From Blastocatellia bacterium UBA7656 (GTDB lineage: Bacteria > Acidobacteriota > Blastocatellia > UBA7656): 53,258 nt of DNA. Under the pieces are notes generated by a model that did no database searches, had not been told where the DNA came from, and saw only the letters and a list, made by a program, of their open reading frames with translations. Position numbers and translations under genes: made by a program. The stretch lies in NCBI GenBank assembly GCA_002483445.1, contig DLHY01000111.1, forward strand, positions 1 through 53,258. The letters run 5' to 3'. Position 1 is the first letter of the stretch. Each line of letters begins with the position of its first letter. Positions 1 to 8,332 of the stretch are shown here, one piece after another.

Positions 1-4
1 TTTA

Positions 5-80
5 TTCTGACTTCTGACTCCTGACTCCTGACTTCTGACTTCTGACTCCTGACTCCTGACTTCTGACTTCTGACTTCTGA
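5..80. repeat. heptamer tandem repeat (TTCTGAC / TCCTGAC)
   Basis: About eleven head-to-tail copies of a 7-bp unit alternating between ttctgac and tcctgac. The array ends exactly at the stop codon of the minus-strand gene that follows. It is one of several unrelated 7-bp arrays in spacers of this window. Confidence 0.9.
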
Positions 81-2138
81 CTACTTCTCCCTGACTGCGT
101 TCACTTCGCCTTTGTCAGTGCGAATAGTGAGCAATTTGATTGTGTTGCCATCGCCTTTGAAATTCATGCGCAGCGTGGTCGCTGTCGGCACATCGTAGGT
201 GACATATTCGGTCGCGGATTCAGGCACAAAGATTTTTGCCGGTATGATGGAAACTTCCCGCATCCCGACCAGTCTTCTCGGCCCCCACAGCATACCTAAA
301 AAAACCGATCCGCGCTCGAAGTTGATTTTGATGTGCGTGAGAAAATCATCTTCGCCTTCGGGCGCAGTGCCGATCAACATCGCTCCACGGAATTCGCCGT
401 GCCTTTTTTTCCACTCGCCCCATAACTGCTCCTGACGCGAGCGCACTCGATCAAGCGGAATCTCTTTCAAAAAAGCTTCGTGAAGCGCAGTGTAGTCGCC
501 TCTCGCCACGCTTTCAACTATCGTCTTCGCGCGCGAGTTGAGCGTATTGATTCTGTCGCTTTGAAACCCGCTGCCCGCGGCAAGCGCGCTCACCCCGTCC
601 TGCCCTTCGCCTGTAACGGTGAGCTTTCCGTCTTTGATCGCAACGATGATCTTCGCTCCTGAAGTCATCTCGTAGCGGCCTGCGTATCGAGCAAGCGTTT
701 TTGCATCGAGCGGGACAGCAGCGGGCGGCATTTTGACATCGCCGCCGAAGACGATGGCCGCGATGTCGCGCCTCGTGTTTCGCAGCAGCATAGTTTCGCC
801 CGAATCGTTGCAGAAAGACATGATGAAAACTCCGGCATCGATGAATCGTTTTATATCGGCTCCGACTCCGAGCGTGTTTCCTCCGTCGTGAGCGTGGAGC
901 AGCCCGCGCGGAGATTTGATCACATCCCATCCGCAGGCGTAATCGTTGAGCGCGGGCTTGAAGAGTTTCGCTTTCGCCGCGTCAGACAAAACCGCATCGC
1001 CCTTGAGCGCGAGATGCCATCGAAACATGTCTTCTGTGGTTGAAAGAATCTCGCCGCTGCCAATCGAGGCCCAGTTCGGATAAGGTCTCTCCATAGGCGA
1101 GCCGTTGTCGCTCTCGCCTGTGTACCAGCGGGCGATGGTCGTTTTGCTCCAGTCCGCCAGTCGATATCCGGTGTGATTCATCCCGGCAGGCCCAAACAGA
1201 TTTTCGCGCAGGTACTCTTCATAAGATTTGCCTGACACTTTTTCAATGATCGCGGCCAGCAGCGCGTAGCCTTCGTTTGAATACATAAACCTTGAGCCGG
1301 ACGCGAAGTTGAGCGGCGCGGCGAGTATCTCGCGCACAGCCGCATCGCGGTCAGGTTTCAGGCCCGCGCCGCCTGTGCTTATCACGCCCGAAGTGTGAGT
1401 TAGCAGTTGATGAAGCGTGATCGTTTTTTTGTCTTGAGGCACGCCATCGAGATAATTGCTGATCGGGTCTTCGATCTTCAGCCTGTCCTGCATTTCGAGT
1501 TTGAGGATGGCGGCGGCTGTGAACTGCTTGGTTATCGAGCCAGTGCTGAAGACGGTCGATGCAGTGTTAGGTATACGCTTTTGCTTGTCGGCCATCCCAA
1601 AGGCTTTGTTGAAAATTATCTCATCGCCTCGCGCGACCAAAGCCGCGCCCGAAAATCCGAACTGAGCCAGACGCGAGAGGTAATCATCGAGCCGCTTTTT
1701 TATCTCTTCATTGGACGCTGTGCGCGTATCCGCAGATTTTCCGGGCGCATTGATTCCTCGAAACCCGATGTCTCTTACGGCGTGCGGCGGCGCGGGTTCG
1801 GTGGCGAGGCGAATCCTCATGTGTTCGCCTGATCGTTTGGCCTTTGCAGTGATTTCCACATCGAACGGATCGGATCGATCAACGCTCGTGATTTCGAATC
1901 CTCCGTGTCTGTCATGAAGTTGCTCGAATATGGTCAGGTGTTGTTGTTCAGAGAACTCTTCGAGAAACGATTTCGCAAATGCGCGGATGAACTCAAGCGC
2001 CCGCGCGCCATCGCCTGATTCGATGACCTCAAGCATCGCGGCCATTTTTTTTGCGGCAGGGGTGTCGGGCAATTTCGTCTGAGCCGATACGGAAAGAGCC
2101 AGTGAAAAAATGATAAGGATGAGCGCAAACTTCTTCAT
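81..2138 (-). CDS. secreted serine hydrolase, beta-lactamase class C/PBP family
   Basis: A 685-residue exported protein. Residues 1-19 form a signal peptide ending in VSAQ. The serine beta-lactamase/penicillin-binding fold carries S201-I-T-K204 (SxxK nucleophile and base), Y286-S-N288 (YxN) and an H417-D-G box in place of KTG, as in class C and esterase-type members. The N-terminal 140 residues and the C-terminal 150 residues each look like a related DUF-type alpha+beta domain: both contain an E-Q-x-L-x-x-x-H/W pattern followed by an F-x-I/G-A stretch. This may be an internal duplication around the hydrolase core. Substrate cannot be told; D-Ala peptides or esters are possible. It stands alone, convergent with no visible partner. 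Confidence 0.85.
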   Translation of the reverse strand: MKKFALILIIFSLALSVSAQTKLPDTPAAKKMAAMLEVIESGDGARALEFIRAFAKSFLEEFSEQQHLTIFEQLHDRHGGFEITSVDRSDPFDVEITAKAKRSGEHMRIRLATEPAPPHAVRDIGFRGINAPGKSADTRTASNEEIKKRLDDYLSRLAQFGFSGAALVARGDEIIFNKAFGMADKQKRIPNTASTVFSTGSITKQFTAAAILKLEMQDRLKIEDPISNYLDGVPQDKKTITLHQLLTHTSGVISTGGAGLKPDRDAAVREILAAPLNFASGSRFMYSNEGYALLAAIIEKVSGKSYEEYLRENLFGPAGMNHTGYRLADWSKTTIARWYTGESDNGSPMERPYPNWASIGSGEILSTTEDMFRWHLALKGDAVLSDAAKAKLFKPALNDYACGWDVIKSPRGLLHAHDGGNTLGVGADIKRFIDAGVFIMSFCNDSGETMLLRNTRRDIAAIVFGGDVKMPPAAVPLDAKTLARYAGRYEMTSGAKIIVAIKDGKLTVTGEGQDGVSALAAGSGFQSDRINTLNSRAKTIVESVARGDYTALHEAFLKEIPLDRVRSRQEQLWGEWKKRHGEFRGAMLIGTAPEGEDDFLTHIKINFERGSVFLGMLWGPRRLVGMREVSIIPAKIFVPESATEYVTYDVPTATTLRMNFKGDGNTIKLLTIRTDKGEVNAVREK

Positions 2139-2171
2139 ATATTTTCCTCGCTCCTATGAGCTTGTCCCGTA

Positions 2172-2238
2172 ACGCAATTTGTTGGATTGCGTGCCCTGAA
2201 AGAACGCAATTCTCAGCCGCGCAAGCTAACAGCTTGCG
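2172..2238. repeat. two short palindromes upstream of serine hydrolase
   Basis: Arms acgcaat/attgcgt at 2172-2192 and gcaagct/agcttgc near 2219-2236 form two hairpins between the kinase stop and the hydrolase start. They resemble the small palindromes of the 18.5-kb spacer and are probably dispersed repeats rather than specific operators. Confidence 0.5.
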
Positions 2239-2287
2239 CCACAATTCCCGATGAGTCTACAGCAGAGTTGTGAAGATTTTATGAAGA

Positions 2288-3727
2288 CTATTCCTGCCGA
2301 TTCCAGACCGGCAGAGTGAAAATGAACTGCGAGCCGCGGCCCGACTCCGATTCGACTCTGATTCGTCCGCCGTGCGCAAGGACAAGTTGTTTGACTATAG
2401 CAAGCCCCAATCCTGAGCCGCCCGTCGAGCGAGCGCGCGAACGATCAGCGCGATAGAACCGCTCGAATATGCGATCCTGCTGCTCCTCTTCTATTCCTGA
2501 TCCGGTGTCGCTCACTGTAACTTCTATTTCTTCATTCGAAGAGCGCGCGCGAATTTCGATCACTCCTTCTGGCGGCGTGTGCGTGACTGCGTTTGCAAGC
2601 AGGTTGCGAAGTATCTGCCCGACTCGCTCGCTGTCCGCAATCGCACGCGGCAAATCCTGCGGCGCGTCGATTCGAAGCGTGATTTTTTTGCTTTCAATTT
2701 GAGGCGCGACTGCGAGCGCGGTCTTATGGATTATTTCTCTGATCGATGTCGGCTCAAGCGCGAGGCGAAGCTGACCCGCTTCGGCAAGAGCGAGCTCCTG
2801 AAGATCATCTATCAATCGACTCAAAAGCATTGCTTCTTCGTGAATCGAATCGATGACTTCGCGGCGAGGCTGAACCACTCCGTCCTGAAGGCTTTCTATC
2901 TGACATCTTATGTTGGTCAACGGCGTGCGAAGCTCGTGAGCCACATCGCCCACCATATCGCGCCTCAACTGCTCGTTGCGGGAAAGTGAATCGGCCATGC
3001 GGTTGAAAGCCTGAGCAAGCTCGCCTATCTCATCGCCTGAGCGAACTTCTACTCTTTCGCTGAGGTCGCCCTGCTCCATACGACGGGCGGCGCGGGTGAG
3101 CGATTCCACAGGGCCGAGAATTCTGCGCGAAAGCATAACGGTAGCGATGAAAGCCGCTATGACGACGATTATCGCGACAACAGCAAGCGAGCGATTGACT
3201 GAGCCTGTGAACTGATCGCCGCGCATCTCCGATTCGAGATTCGGCCCTGCGATGAAAAGCGAAGCGACCACAGCGCCGGTCGAATTTTTTACCTCGATAT
3301 GCGGCGCGTTTACAACAACCATTTCTTCCTGTCGAACGCTGACTGCCTTGTTTCCTTCCGCCTCTTCGACCTCGGATCGCACTCGCAGTGTGTTGTCGGC
3401 TGAGATATCGATATCGGCTTTTGAAAGATGATCGGGGAAGGCGGCTATTATTTTTCGCTCGTTGTCGAGGAGCAGAAGCCGCTTGCCGCTGATTTTTCCC
3501 ATTCGCTCAAGCGCCGTCTGCGCCCCTGCCCATCCGCCGTTCTGACGGTAATGCTCCGAGAGAATTTCCTGAAATCTGCTGAGATCGATTTCTTCGCTTG
3601 TGTCGATGAATTTCCTGAATTCGGTCGAAGCCGCCCGACTCGACATCAGCACGACGGCAGCGACCGCCACGACTGATACCAGCACGGTGACAAGCAACAA
3701 TCTCCATCTGAGGCTGTGAATCGTCAT
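2288..3727 (-). CDS. HAMP-domain sensor histidine kinase
   Basis: 479 residues. TM1 at about 8-28 and TM2 at about 180-200 bracket a periplasmic sensor loop. A HAMP linker follows (about 200-255), then HisKA with phospho-acceptor H264 in DVAHELRTPL, and a HATPase_c domain with an N box (LRNLLANAV), G1 (DTGSGI) and G2 (GGSGLGLAIV). The organisation is that of BaeS/CreC-type kinases paired with OmpR-type regulators. It lies 36 bp downstream of the response regulator gene, so the two are co-transcribed. The signal sensed is unknown. Confidence 0.93.
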   Translation of the reverse strand: MTIHSLRWRLLLVTVLVSVVAVAAVVLMSSRAASTEFRKFIDTSEEIDLSRFQEILSEHYRQNGGWAGAQTALERMGKISGKRLLLLDNERKIIAAFPDHLSKADIDISADNTLRVRSEVEEAEGNKAVSVRQEEMVVVNAPHIEVKNSTGAVVASLFIAGPNLESEMRGDQFTGSVNRSLAVVAIIVVIAAFIATVMLSRRILGPVESLTRAARRMEQGDLSERVEVRSGDEIGELAQAFNRMADSLSRNEQLRRDMVGDVAHELRTPLTNIRCQIESLQDGVVQPRREVIDSIHEEAMLLSRLIDDLQELALAEAGQLRLALEPTSIREIIHKTALAVAPQIESKKITLRIDAPQDLPRAIADSERVGQILRNLLANAVTHTPPEGVIEIRARSSNEEIEVTVSDTGSGIEEEQQDRIFERFYRADRSRARSTGGSGLGLAIVKQLVLAHGGRIRVESESGRGSQFIFTLPVWNRQE

Positions 3728-3734
3728 TCAAAAA

Positions 3735-3758
3735 GTGATGAGTGATGAGTGATGAGTG
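3735..3758. repeat. heptamer repeat (GTGATGA x3) inside two-component operon
   Basis: Three copies of gtgatga occupy most of the 36-bp gap between the response regulator and kinase genes. The repeat falls where the kinase ribosome binding site should be (minus strand), so no ordinary Shine-Dalgarno sequence is visible for the kinase. Confidence 0.85.
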
Positions 3759-3763
3759 TTTTC

Positions 3764-4456
3764 TCATCGCTCTTCGCTCGTGAAAAATTTATATCCAACG
3801 CCGAACACAGTCGAAATGCATGAAGTTGGTGTTTCATCGAGTTTGCGGCGAAGATTTTTTATATGAGCGTCGACCGTGCGCTCAAGTCCTTCATAATCCC
3901 AGCCCAAAGCGCGTTCGACAAGCTCGCGTCGGGTGAAGACTCTTCCGGGCGAGCGGGCTAGAGCCGCAAGCAGATCGAACTCCGTAGGCGTAAGACTCAC
4001 CATTTTGTCGCCAACGCGGACTTCGCGGCTTCGAAGATCGATCACAAGATCGCCCTGTCGAATCTCCGCTCGCTCTTCCGTATGCGAAGGCGAAGCGCGG
4101 CGCAAAACTGCGCGAGCGCGGGCGACAAGCTCTCGCGGGCTGAAAGGCTTCGCCACATAATCATCCGCGCCGAGATCAAGCCCGCGCAATTTATCTTCTT
4201 CCGTCGTGCGGGCCGTAAGCATTATGATCGGAATAGAAGATTCTGCTCTCAACAACCGGCACACATCGAGGCCATCGATTTCAGGCATCATCAGATCGAG
4301 TATGACGAGGTCGTATTGATTCGCGCGCGCATCGCGCATCGCCTCGCGGCCATCGTAAGCGGCTGCGACCACAAAGCCTGCGCGCTCGAAATAAATTCTG
4401 ATCGAATCGACTATCTTGCGATCATCATCGACGACGAGAATTTTCTGCTGCTCCAT
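3764..4456 (-). CDS. OmpR/PhoB-family response regulator
   Basis: 230 residues. The receiver domain (1-120) has acidic residues D10-D12, phospho-acceptor D54 in VILDLMMP, T in MLTART and K in VAKPF. The C-terminal winged helix (about 130-228) ends with the typical VFTRREL, RTVDAHIKNLRRKL and VFGVGYKF blocks. It is the DNA-binding partner of the HAMP kinase encoded immediately downstream. Target genes are not evident nearby. Confidence 0.95.
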   Translation of the reverse strand: MEQQKILVVDDDRKIVDSIRIYFERAGFVVAAAYDGREAMRDARANQYDLVILDLMMPEIDGLDVCRLLRAESSIPIIMLTARTTEEDKLRGLDLGADDYVAKPFSPRELVARARAVLRRASPSHTEERAEIRQGDLVIDLRSREVRVGDKMVSLTPTEFDLLAALARSPGRVFTRRELVERALGWDYEGLERTVDAHIKNLRRKLDETPTSCISTVFGVGYKFFTSEER

Positions 4457-4494
4457 TCGGTCTTCCCTCGCTGTGAGTGTAGCACTGCTTTGGG

Positions 4495-4573
4495 CAGGGG
4501 TCAGGGGTCAGGGGCCAGGGGTCAGGGGGCGGCGGGCCGTTATCACCGTTGATATTCTAACCCCTGACCCCTG
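4495..4573. repeat. heptamer array folded as hairpin (GGGGTCA / TGACCCC)
   Basis: The left side carries three to four copies of ggggtca-like heptads. The right side carries the inverse, and caggggtcagggg at 4495-4507 pairs perfectly with cccctgacccctg at 4561-4573. It sits in the 295-bp gene-free gap 4457-4751, upstream of the response regulator and amidase genes, which are divergent. Nothing else recognisable was seen in the gap besides the next heptad array. Confidence 0.85.
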
Positions 4574-4702
4574 CACACCGACCGCTGTTTCATAGTAAGA
4601 TTGTCGGGCGATCAGCGCGCGGCAATAACCACCGCCATTGCAGTTTTAGTTTTTGAAATAAGCAAAGCCGCCGAGTCAGGTTTGGAATGGAGCAACTGTT
4701 CG

Positions 4703-4733
4703 GACTCCAGACTCCAGACTCCAGACTCCAGAC
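4703..4733. repeat. heptamer repeat (ACTCCAG x4)
   Basis: Four copies of actccag end about 10 bp before the GGAGG ribosome binding site of the amidase gene. The same heptad recurs in front of comM at 19244. Confidence 0.9.
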
Positions 4734-4751
4734 TTTTCATGGAGGATAACG

Positions 4752-6185
4752 ATGTCGACTTCAGACCTGTATGCTCACCTTGATGCCACCGCGCAGGCCG
4801 AGATTGTGCGACGAAAAGAAGTGACGCCCAAAGAGCTTGTCGAGGCCGCGATCAGACGCATCGAGCGAATAAACCCCGAACTCAATGCAGTCATCCATCC
4901 GATGTACGATGAAGCGCAGCGCGCCGTAGCCGCGGATATTCCCGACGGGCCTTTTAAGGGCGTGCCGTTTCTGCTCAAAGACCTGCTCGCCTCTTACAAG
5001 GGAGTCAGGATGACTTCAGGCTCGGCCTTCGCTAAGGATTTCATGCCCGATCAGGACAGCGAACTTGTGGCGCGATATAAGCGGGCGGGGCTTGTCATCG
5101 TCGGCAAATCCAATACGCCTGAGTTCGGCATACTGCCAACGACTGAGCCTCGACTGCACGGTCCTGCGCGCAATCCGTGGAACACGGATCGAACGACGGG
5201 CGGATCGAGCGGAGGCTCGGCTGCCGCCGTCGCCGCGGGACTCGTCCCGGCGGCTCACGCCAACGACGGAGGAGGATCGATTCGCATACCGGCTTCGTGC
5301 TGCGGATTGTTCGGTTTGAAACCGACGCGGGCGCGAAATCCTCTAGGCCCGACTTTCGGCGATATGTTTTCAGGACTCGTCGCCGAGCATGTCGTAACGC
5401 GCTCGGTTCGCGATAGCGCCGCGCTGCTCGACGCCACTTCAGGGCCGGACCTGGGCGATCCGTACTGTGCGCCGCCGCCCGCTCGCCCCTTTCTCGAAGA
5501 AGTCGGCGCGGATGCGGGAAAGCTTCGCATAGCATTTACTACAAAGACTCCTACGGGCGTGCCTCTTCATCCCGATTGCATCAATGCCGTCGAGGATGCG
5601 GCTCGCCTTTGCGAAAGCCTCGGCCACGAAGTCACCGAAGCTGCGCCCGTGATCGAGGGCGAGATGCTCGTGCAATCTTTTATGACCATCTGGGCTGCCG
5701 GATGCACGTGGACTATAGATGGAATGGCTCGGGCTTCGGGCCGCGCCGCAACGGAGGATCAATTCGAGCCTGGCACGTGGGCTTTGTACGAAATGGGCAA
5801 ACGTCGCAGCGGGTCTGAATACCTGATGGCATTGCAGTGGCTTCAGATTGTGAGCCGTCAGATCGCGCATTTCTTCACCGCGCATGATGTATGGTTGACG
5901 CCTACTCTCGGCGAGCCGCCTTTGCCGATAGGCTCTTTCGACTCGACTACGGAAGACGCTATGGCGGGAATGAAGCGGGCTGTGACATTCGTACCCTTCA
6001 CCCCGGTCTGCAACGCGACGGGGCAACCGGCGATGTCTGTGCCTCTGCATTGGAACGAGGAGGGCCTGCCCATCGGGTCACACTTTGTCGGCAGGTTCGG
6101 CGACGAGGCCACGTTGTTCAGGCTCGCGGCGCAACTGGAATCGGCGCATCCGTGGGCCAGCCGACGCCCGCCTGTTTCGGCTTGA
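4752..6185 (+). CDS. amidase signature family hydrolase
   Basis: 477 residues, usual family length. The Ser-cisSer-Lys triad is visible: K76 in FLLKD, cis-S152 in TGGSSGGS and nucleophile S176 in GGGSIRIPA. The S152-S176 spacing of 24 is the family norm. The family hydrolyses amide bonds (fatty-acid amides, amide side products, Glu-tRNA amidotransferase GatA relatives). GatB/GatC are absent here and the C-terminal half has the form of stand-alone amidases. The start ATG follows ggaggataacg. Cytoplasmic; substrate unknown. Confidence 0.92.
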   Translation: MSTSDLYAHLDATAQAEIVRRKEVTPKELVEAAIRRIERINPELNAVIHPMYDEAQRAVAADIPDGPFKGVPFLLKDLLASYKGVRMTSGSAFAKDFMPDQDSELVARYKRAGLVIVGKSNTPEFGILPTTEPRLHGPARNPWNTDRTTGGSSGGSAAAVAAGLVPAAHANDGGGSIRIPASCCGLFGLKPTRARNPLGPTFGDMFSGLVAEHVVTRSVRDSAALLDATSGPDLGDPYCAPPPARPFLEEVGADAGKLRIAFTTKTPTGVPLHPDCINAVEDAARLCESLGHEVTEAAPVIEGEMLVQSFMTIWAAGCTWTIDGMARASGRAATEDQFEPGTWALYEMGKRRSGSEYLMALQWLQIVSRQIAHFFTAHDVWLTPTLGEPPLPIGSFDSTTEDAMAGMKRAVTFVPFTPVCNATGQPAMSVPLHWNEEGLPIGSHFVGRFGDEATLFRLAAQLESAHPWASRRPPVSA

Positions 6186-6196
6186 GCAAAGAAACG

Positions 6197-6298
6197 AACC
6201 ACAGATGAACACAGATAAACACGGATAATAGGGAAAGAAAAAACGGAGAAGTCTTCGGCTTTTTCTCTATCTGTGTCCATCGGTGTTCATCTGTGGTT
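6197..6298. repeat. long imperfect hairpin of dispersed-repeat type
   Basis: aaccacagatgaacacagat at 6197-6216 pairs with the inverse atctgtg/ttcatctgtggtt at 6269-6298, giving a roughly 30-bp imperfect stem. This sequence class is a common intergenic repeat in several bacterial phyla. It fills the spacer between the amidase and hydrolase genes and may act as a transcription end. Confidence 0.8.
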
Positions 6299-6343
6299 TT
6301 CTCTTGGGTCTATCTTTCAACGAGAAAAATAGAGGAGAGTCTG

Positions 6344-7051
6344 ATGAAAAAGAAACCAATCATTGCGAAAATGATCTTCACCTCAGCCATAACGATCTCA
6401 TTGGTTTTTATGAGCAGACTCGCCTCGGCGCAGGAAAACGTCTCCTTTGCGACCGACGACGGAGGACTCATTTACGGCCATCTGTACGGGAAAGGCGAAC
6501 GCGGATTGGTGCTTACTCACGGGGGCCGTTTCAACAAGGAGAGTTGGAAGGAGCAGGCGCAGATATTTGTAAAGGCCGGATACCGCGTGCTGGCCATAGA
6601 CTTCCGCGGGTACGGCAAATCGCGTGGCCCAGGTCAGGCCGATCCATTGAGCGCGCCGCTTCACCTCGATGTGCTGGCCGCTGTCCGCTACCTCAGACAG
6701 CAGGGCGCGAAGACTGTATCGATTGTGGGAGGAAGCATGGGAGGCACGGCGGCGGCCCGCGCTTCGGTCGAAGCGAATCCGGGCGAAATAGATCGCCTCG
6801 TGCTGCTGGCAAGCGGCGTCATAGAGAAGCCCGAACGGATGAAAGGCCGCAAGTTGTTCATCACAACCCGCGATGATTTCAGCGGGAATAACGTCCCGCG
6901 TTTGCCGAAAATTCGCGACCAGTACGAGAGAGCGCCCGACCCGAAACAGTTGGTCATACTCGACGGCTCCGCCCACGCGCAGTTTATTTTCTCGACCCAG
7001 CAGGCCGACAGGCTGATGCGCGAGATACTGCGATTCCTTTCCGAGCCGTGA
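6344..7051 (+). CDS. secreted alpha/beta hydrolase
   Basis: 235 residues from the ATG at 6344, chosen because gaggaga lies just upstream and because the protein then begins with a clean signal peptide (MKKKPIIAKM to ASAQ). An open frame extends upstream to 6293 but lies in the hairpin repeat. The alpha/beta hydrolase core has the nucleophile elbow G-G-S-M-G-G, a dienelactone-hydrolase-like LAIDFRGYGKS strand, and a late D-G-S-A-H with the likely catalytic His. Probably an exported esterase or lipase; substrate not determinable. Confidence 0.87.
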   Translation: MKKKPIIAKMIFTSAITISLVFMSRLASAQENVSFATDDGGLIYGHLYGKGERGLVLTHGGRFNKESWKEQAQIFVKAGYRVLAIDFRGYGKSRGPGQADPLSAPLHLDVLAAVRYLRQQGAKTVSIVGGSMGGTAAARASVEANPGEIDRLVLLASGVIEKPERMKGRKLFITTRDDFSGNNVPRLPKIRDQYERAPDPKQLVILDGSAHAQFIFSTQQADRLMREILRFLSEP

Positions 7052-7077
7052 GCGAACAGAGAAACCTGAAAAAGGCT

Positions 7078-8208
7078 TCAGGAGCCTGCTTCGAGTTTTC
7101 GCGAATGTCGGCGTAGCGCGCGGGCCAGTCTGTAGGAAGCGCCGGTCACGGTATTGGGAACGACTATGGGGAACATCTTCGATATCAGCGTGTCTTTTTT
7201 CTTTTGAAGATGCGCGGCGGACTGAAGCATCTGGATAGTTTCGGCCATGTGCGCTTTGACGAATTTCTTGCGAGTGGTGATCGATAGAATCTCCTGTTCC
7301 ATCGCTTCGAAATCGTGCCATTCGCCTATGCGATCCTGAAGCACGCGAAGCCACGCAAGCGCCTGAGCCGCGCTCCCGAAGCCCATCTCGGAGATGGTTT
7401 CGAGCAAGTATCGAAGTCGCTTCGCCGCTATGCGCAGTTGATGAAGTTCATCCGGGTCGGTGGTCGGATGAGCCTGAGCCGCGAGAGCCTGAAATTCGCC
7501 CAATCGCTGCTCAAGCCTTTCGGTGGCGCGAATGGTTGTTTTTCTCTCATCGATCTTCAATCCTCTGGCCGCCTCGATCGTTGCCTGTCCGTCCGTGTGT
7601 TCCATAGAATCGGCGATGGAGGAATCCGGAGGCGGCTCGACGAGGGTGATGCCGAGTTTGACGGCGAGATCATCTATGATCGCGCTCTGAAGAAAGGCGC
7701 GCGACTTTTGAGCGATGCGGGCGCGGCGGTCGCGAAGGATGGATTTCAAAAGCTCGAATCTGCGCTGATGAGCCGCATTGCGGGCGGGTCTCTCCTGTTC
7801 GATCAGAGACAGGAAGACATCGTAATTTCGCACCCGCGAAAGAGAGCGCCGCCATTTGCGAAGTCGCTTTTTGATCTTGCGGATGCGGAACTCGTCGCCA
7901 TTTTCCTGAAGCAGATCGAGCGAGGACTGAAGCCTCCGCGTGGTGACACGCATCTTGTGAATTGCTTCCGGGTCGTCGGTTTCCAGGACGGCCTGATGAT
8001 AAGCGCGCAATGATTCAAGCTGAACGACTATTATCTGGCCGATAGAGACAGGCTGCGGCCTTGCCACAGTATCAGCAACCGGATTCGGGGGGTCAGATGT
8101 TGAAGTAGTTGATTGTTCTTCTACAACCGACTGACTTGATTCAGGTTCAGAAATTATCGGTTCCACACTTACAGGAGCCGTTCCGAAGGGTGAGTCACTT
8201 TCCACCAT
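7078..8208 (-). CDS. CHAD domain protein
   Basis: 376 residues. The N-terminal 60 residues are low-complexity and rich in S/T/P/V. Residues about 60-370 form a CHAD (conserved histidine alpha-helical) domain, with the two signature stretches IHKMRVTTRRLQ and LHQLRIAAKRLRYLLE. CHAD proteins bind inorganic polyphosphate through these basic helices and are often paired with CYTH triphosphatases or phosphate genes. None is adjacent here. Divergent from the molybdoenzyme gene across 124 bp. Confidence 0.88.
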   Translation of the reverse strand: MVESDSPFGTAPVSVEPIISEPESSQSVVEEQSTTSTSDPPNPVADTVARPQPVSIGQIIVVQLESLRAYHQAVLETDDPEAIHKMRVTTRRLQSSLDLLQENGDEFRIRKIKKRLRKWRRSLSRVRNYDVFLSLIEQERPARNAAHQRRFELLKSILRDRRARIAQKSRAFLQSAIIDDLAVKLGITLVEPPPDSSIADSMEHTDGQATIEAARGLKIDERKTTIRATERLEQRLGEFQALAAQAHPTTDPDELHQLRIAAKRLRYLLETISEMGFGSAAQALAWLRVLQDRIGEWHDFEAMEQEILSITTRKKFVKAHMAETIQMLQSAAHLQKKKDTLISKMFPIVVPNTVTGASYRLARALRRHSRKLEAGS

Positions 8209-8332
8209 AATCGCTTTCCTCTACAATTCTGCCCGGCAACCCCTTCTTTTCCCCGGCCCAAAGAGGAGAACAGATTACTACTTTGCCGTCAATTGGGCAA
8301 TGCCGATGGAATAATTCGAAGCGCCGGAGCAA

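Noticed and set aside
1..92. CRISPR array reading of the 7-bp repeats
   Set aside because: Units are 7 bp with no spacers and no cas genes are nearby; these are simple tandem repeats.
2156..2168. gagcttgtcccg resembling the second half of the 16-bp activator motif
   Set aside because: The TGTGC half is absent, it is far from the cytochrome island and no -24/-12 element lies at the right distance.
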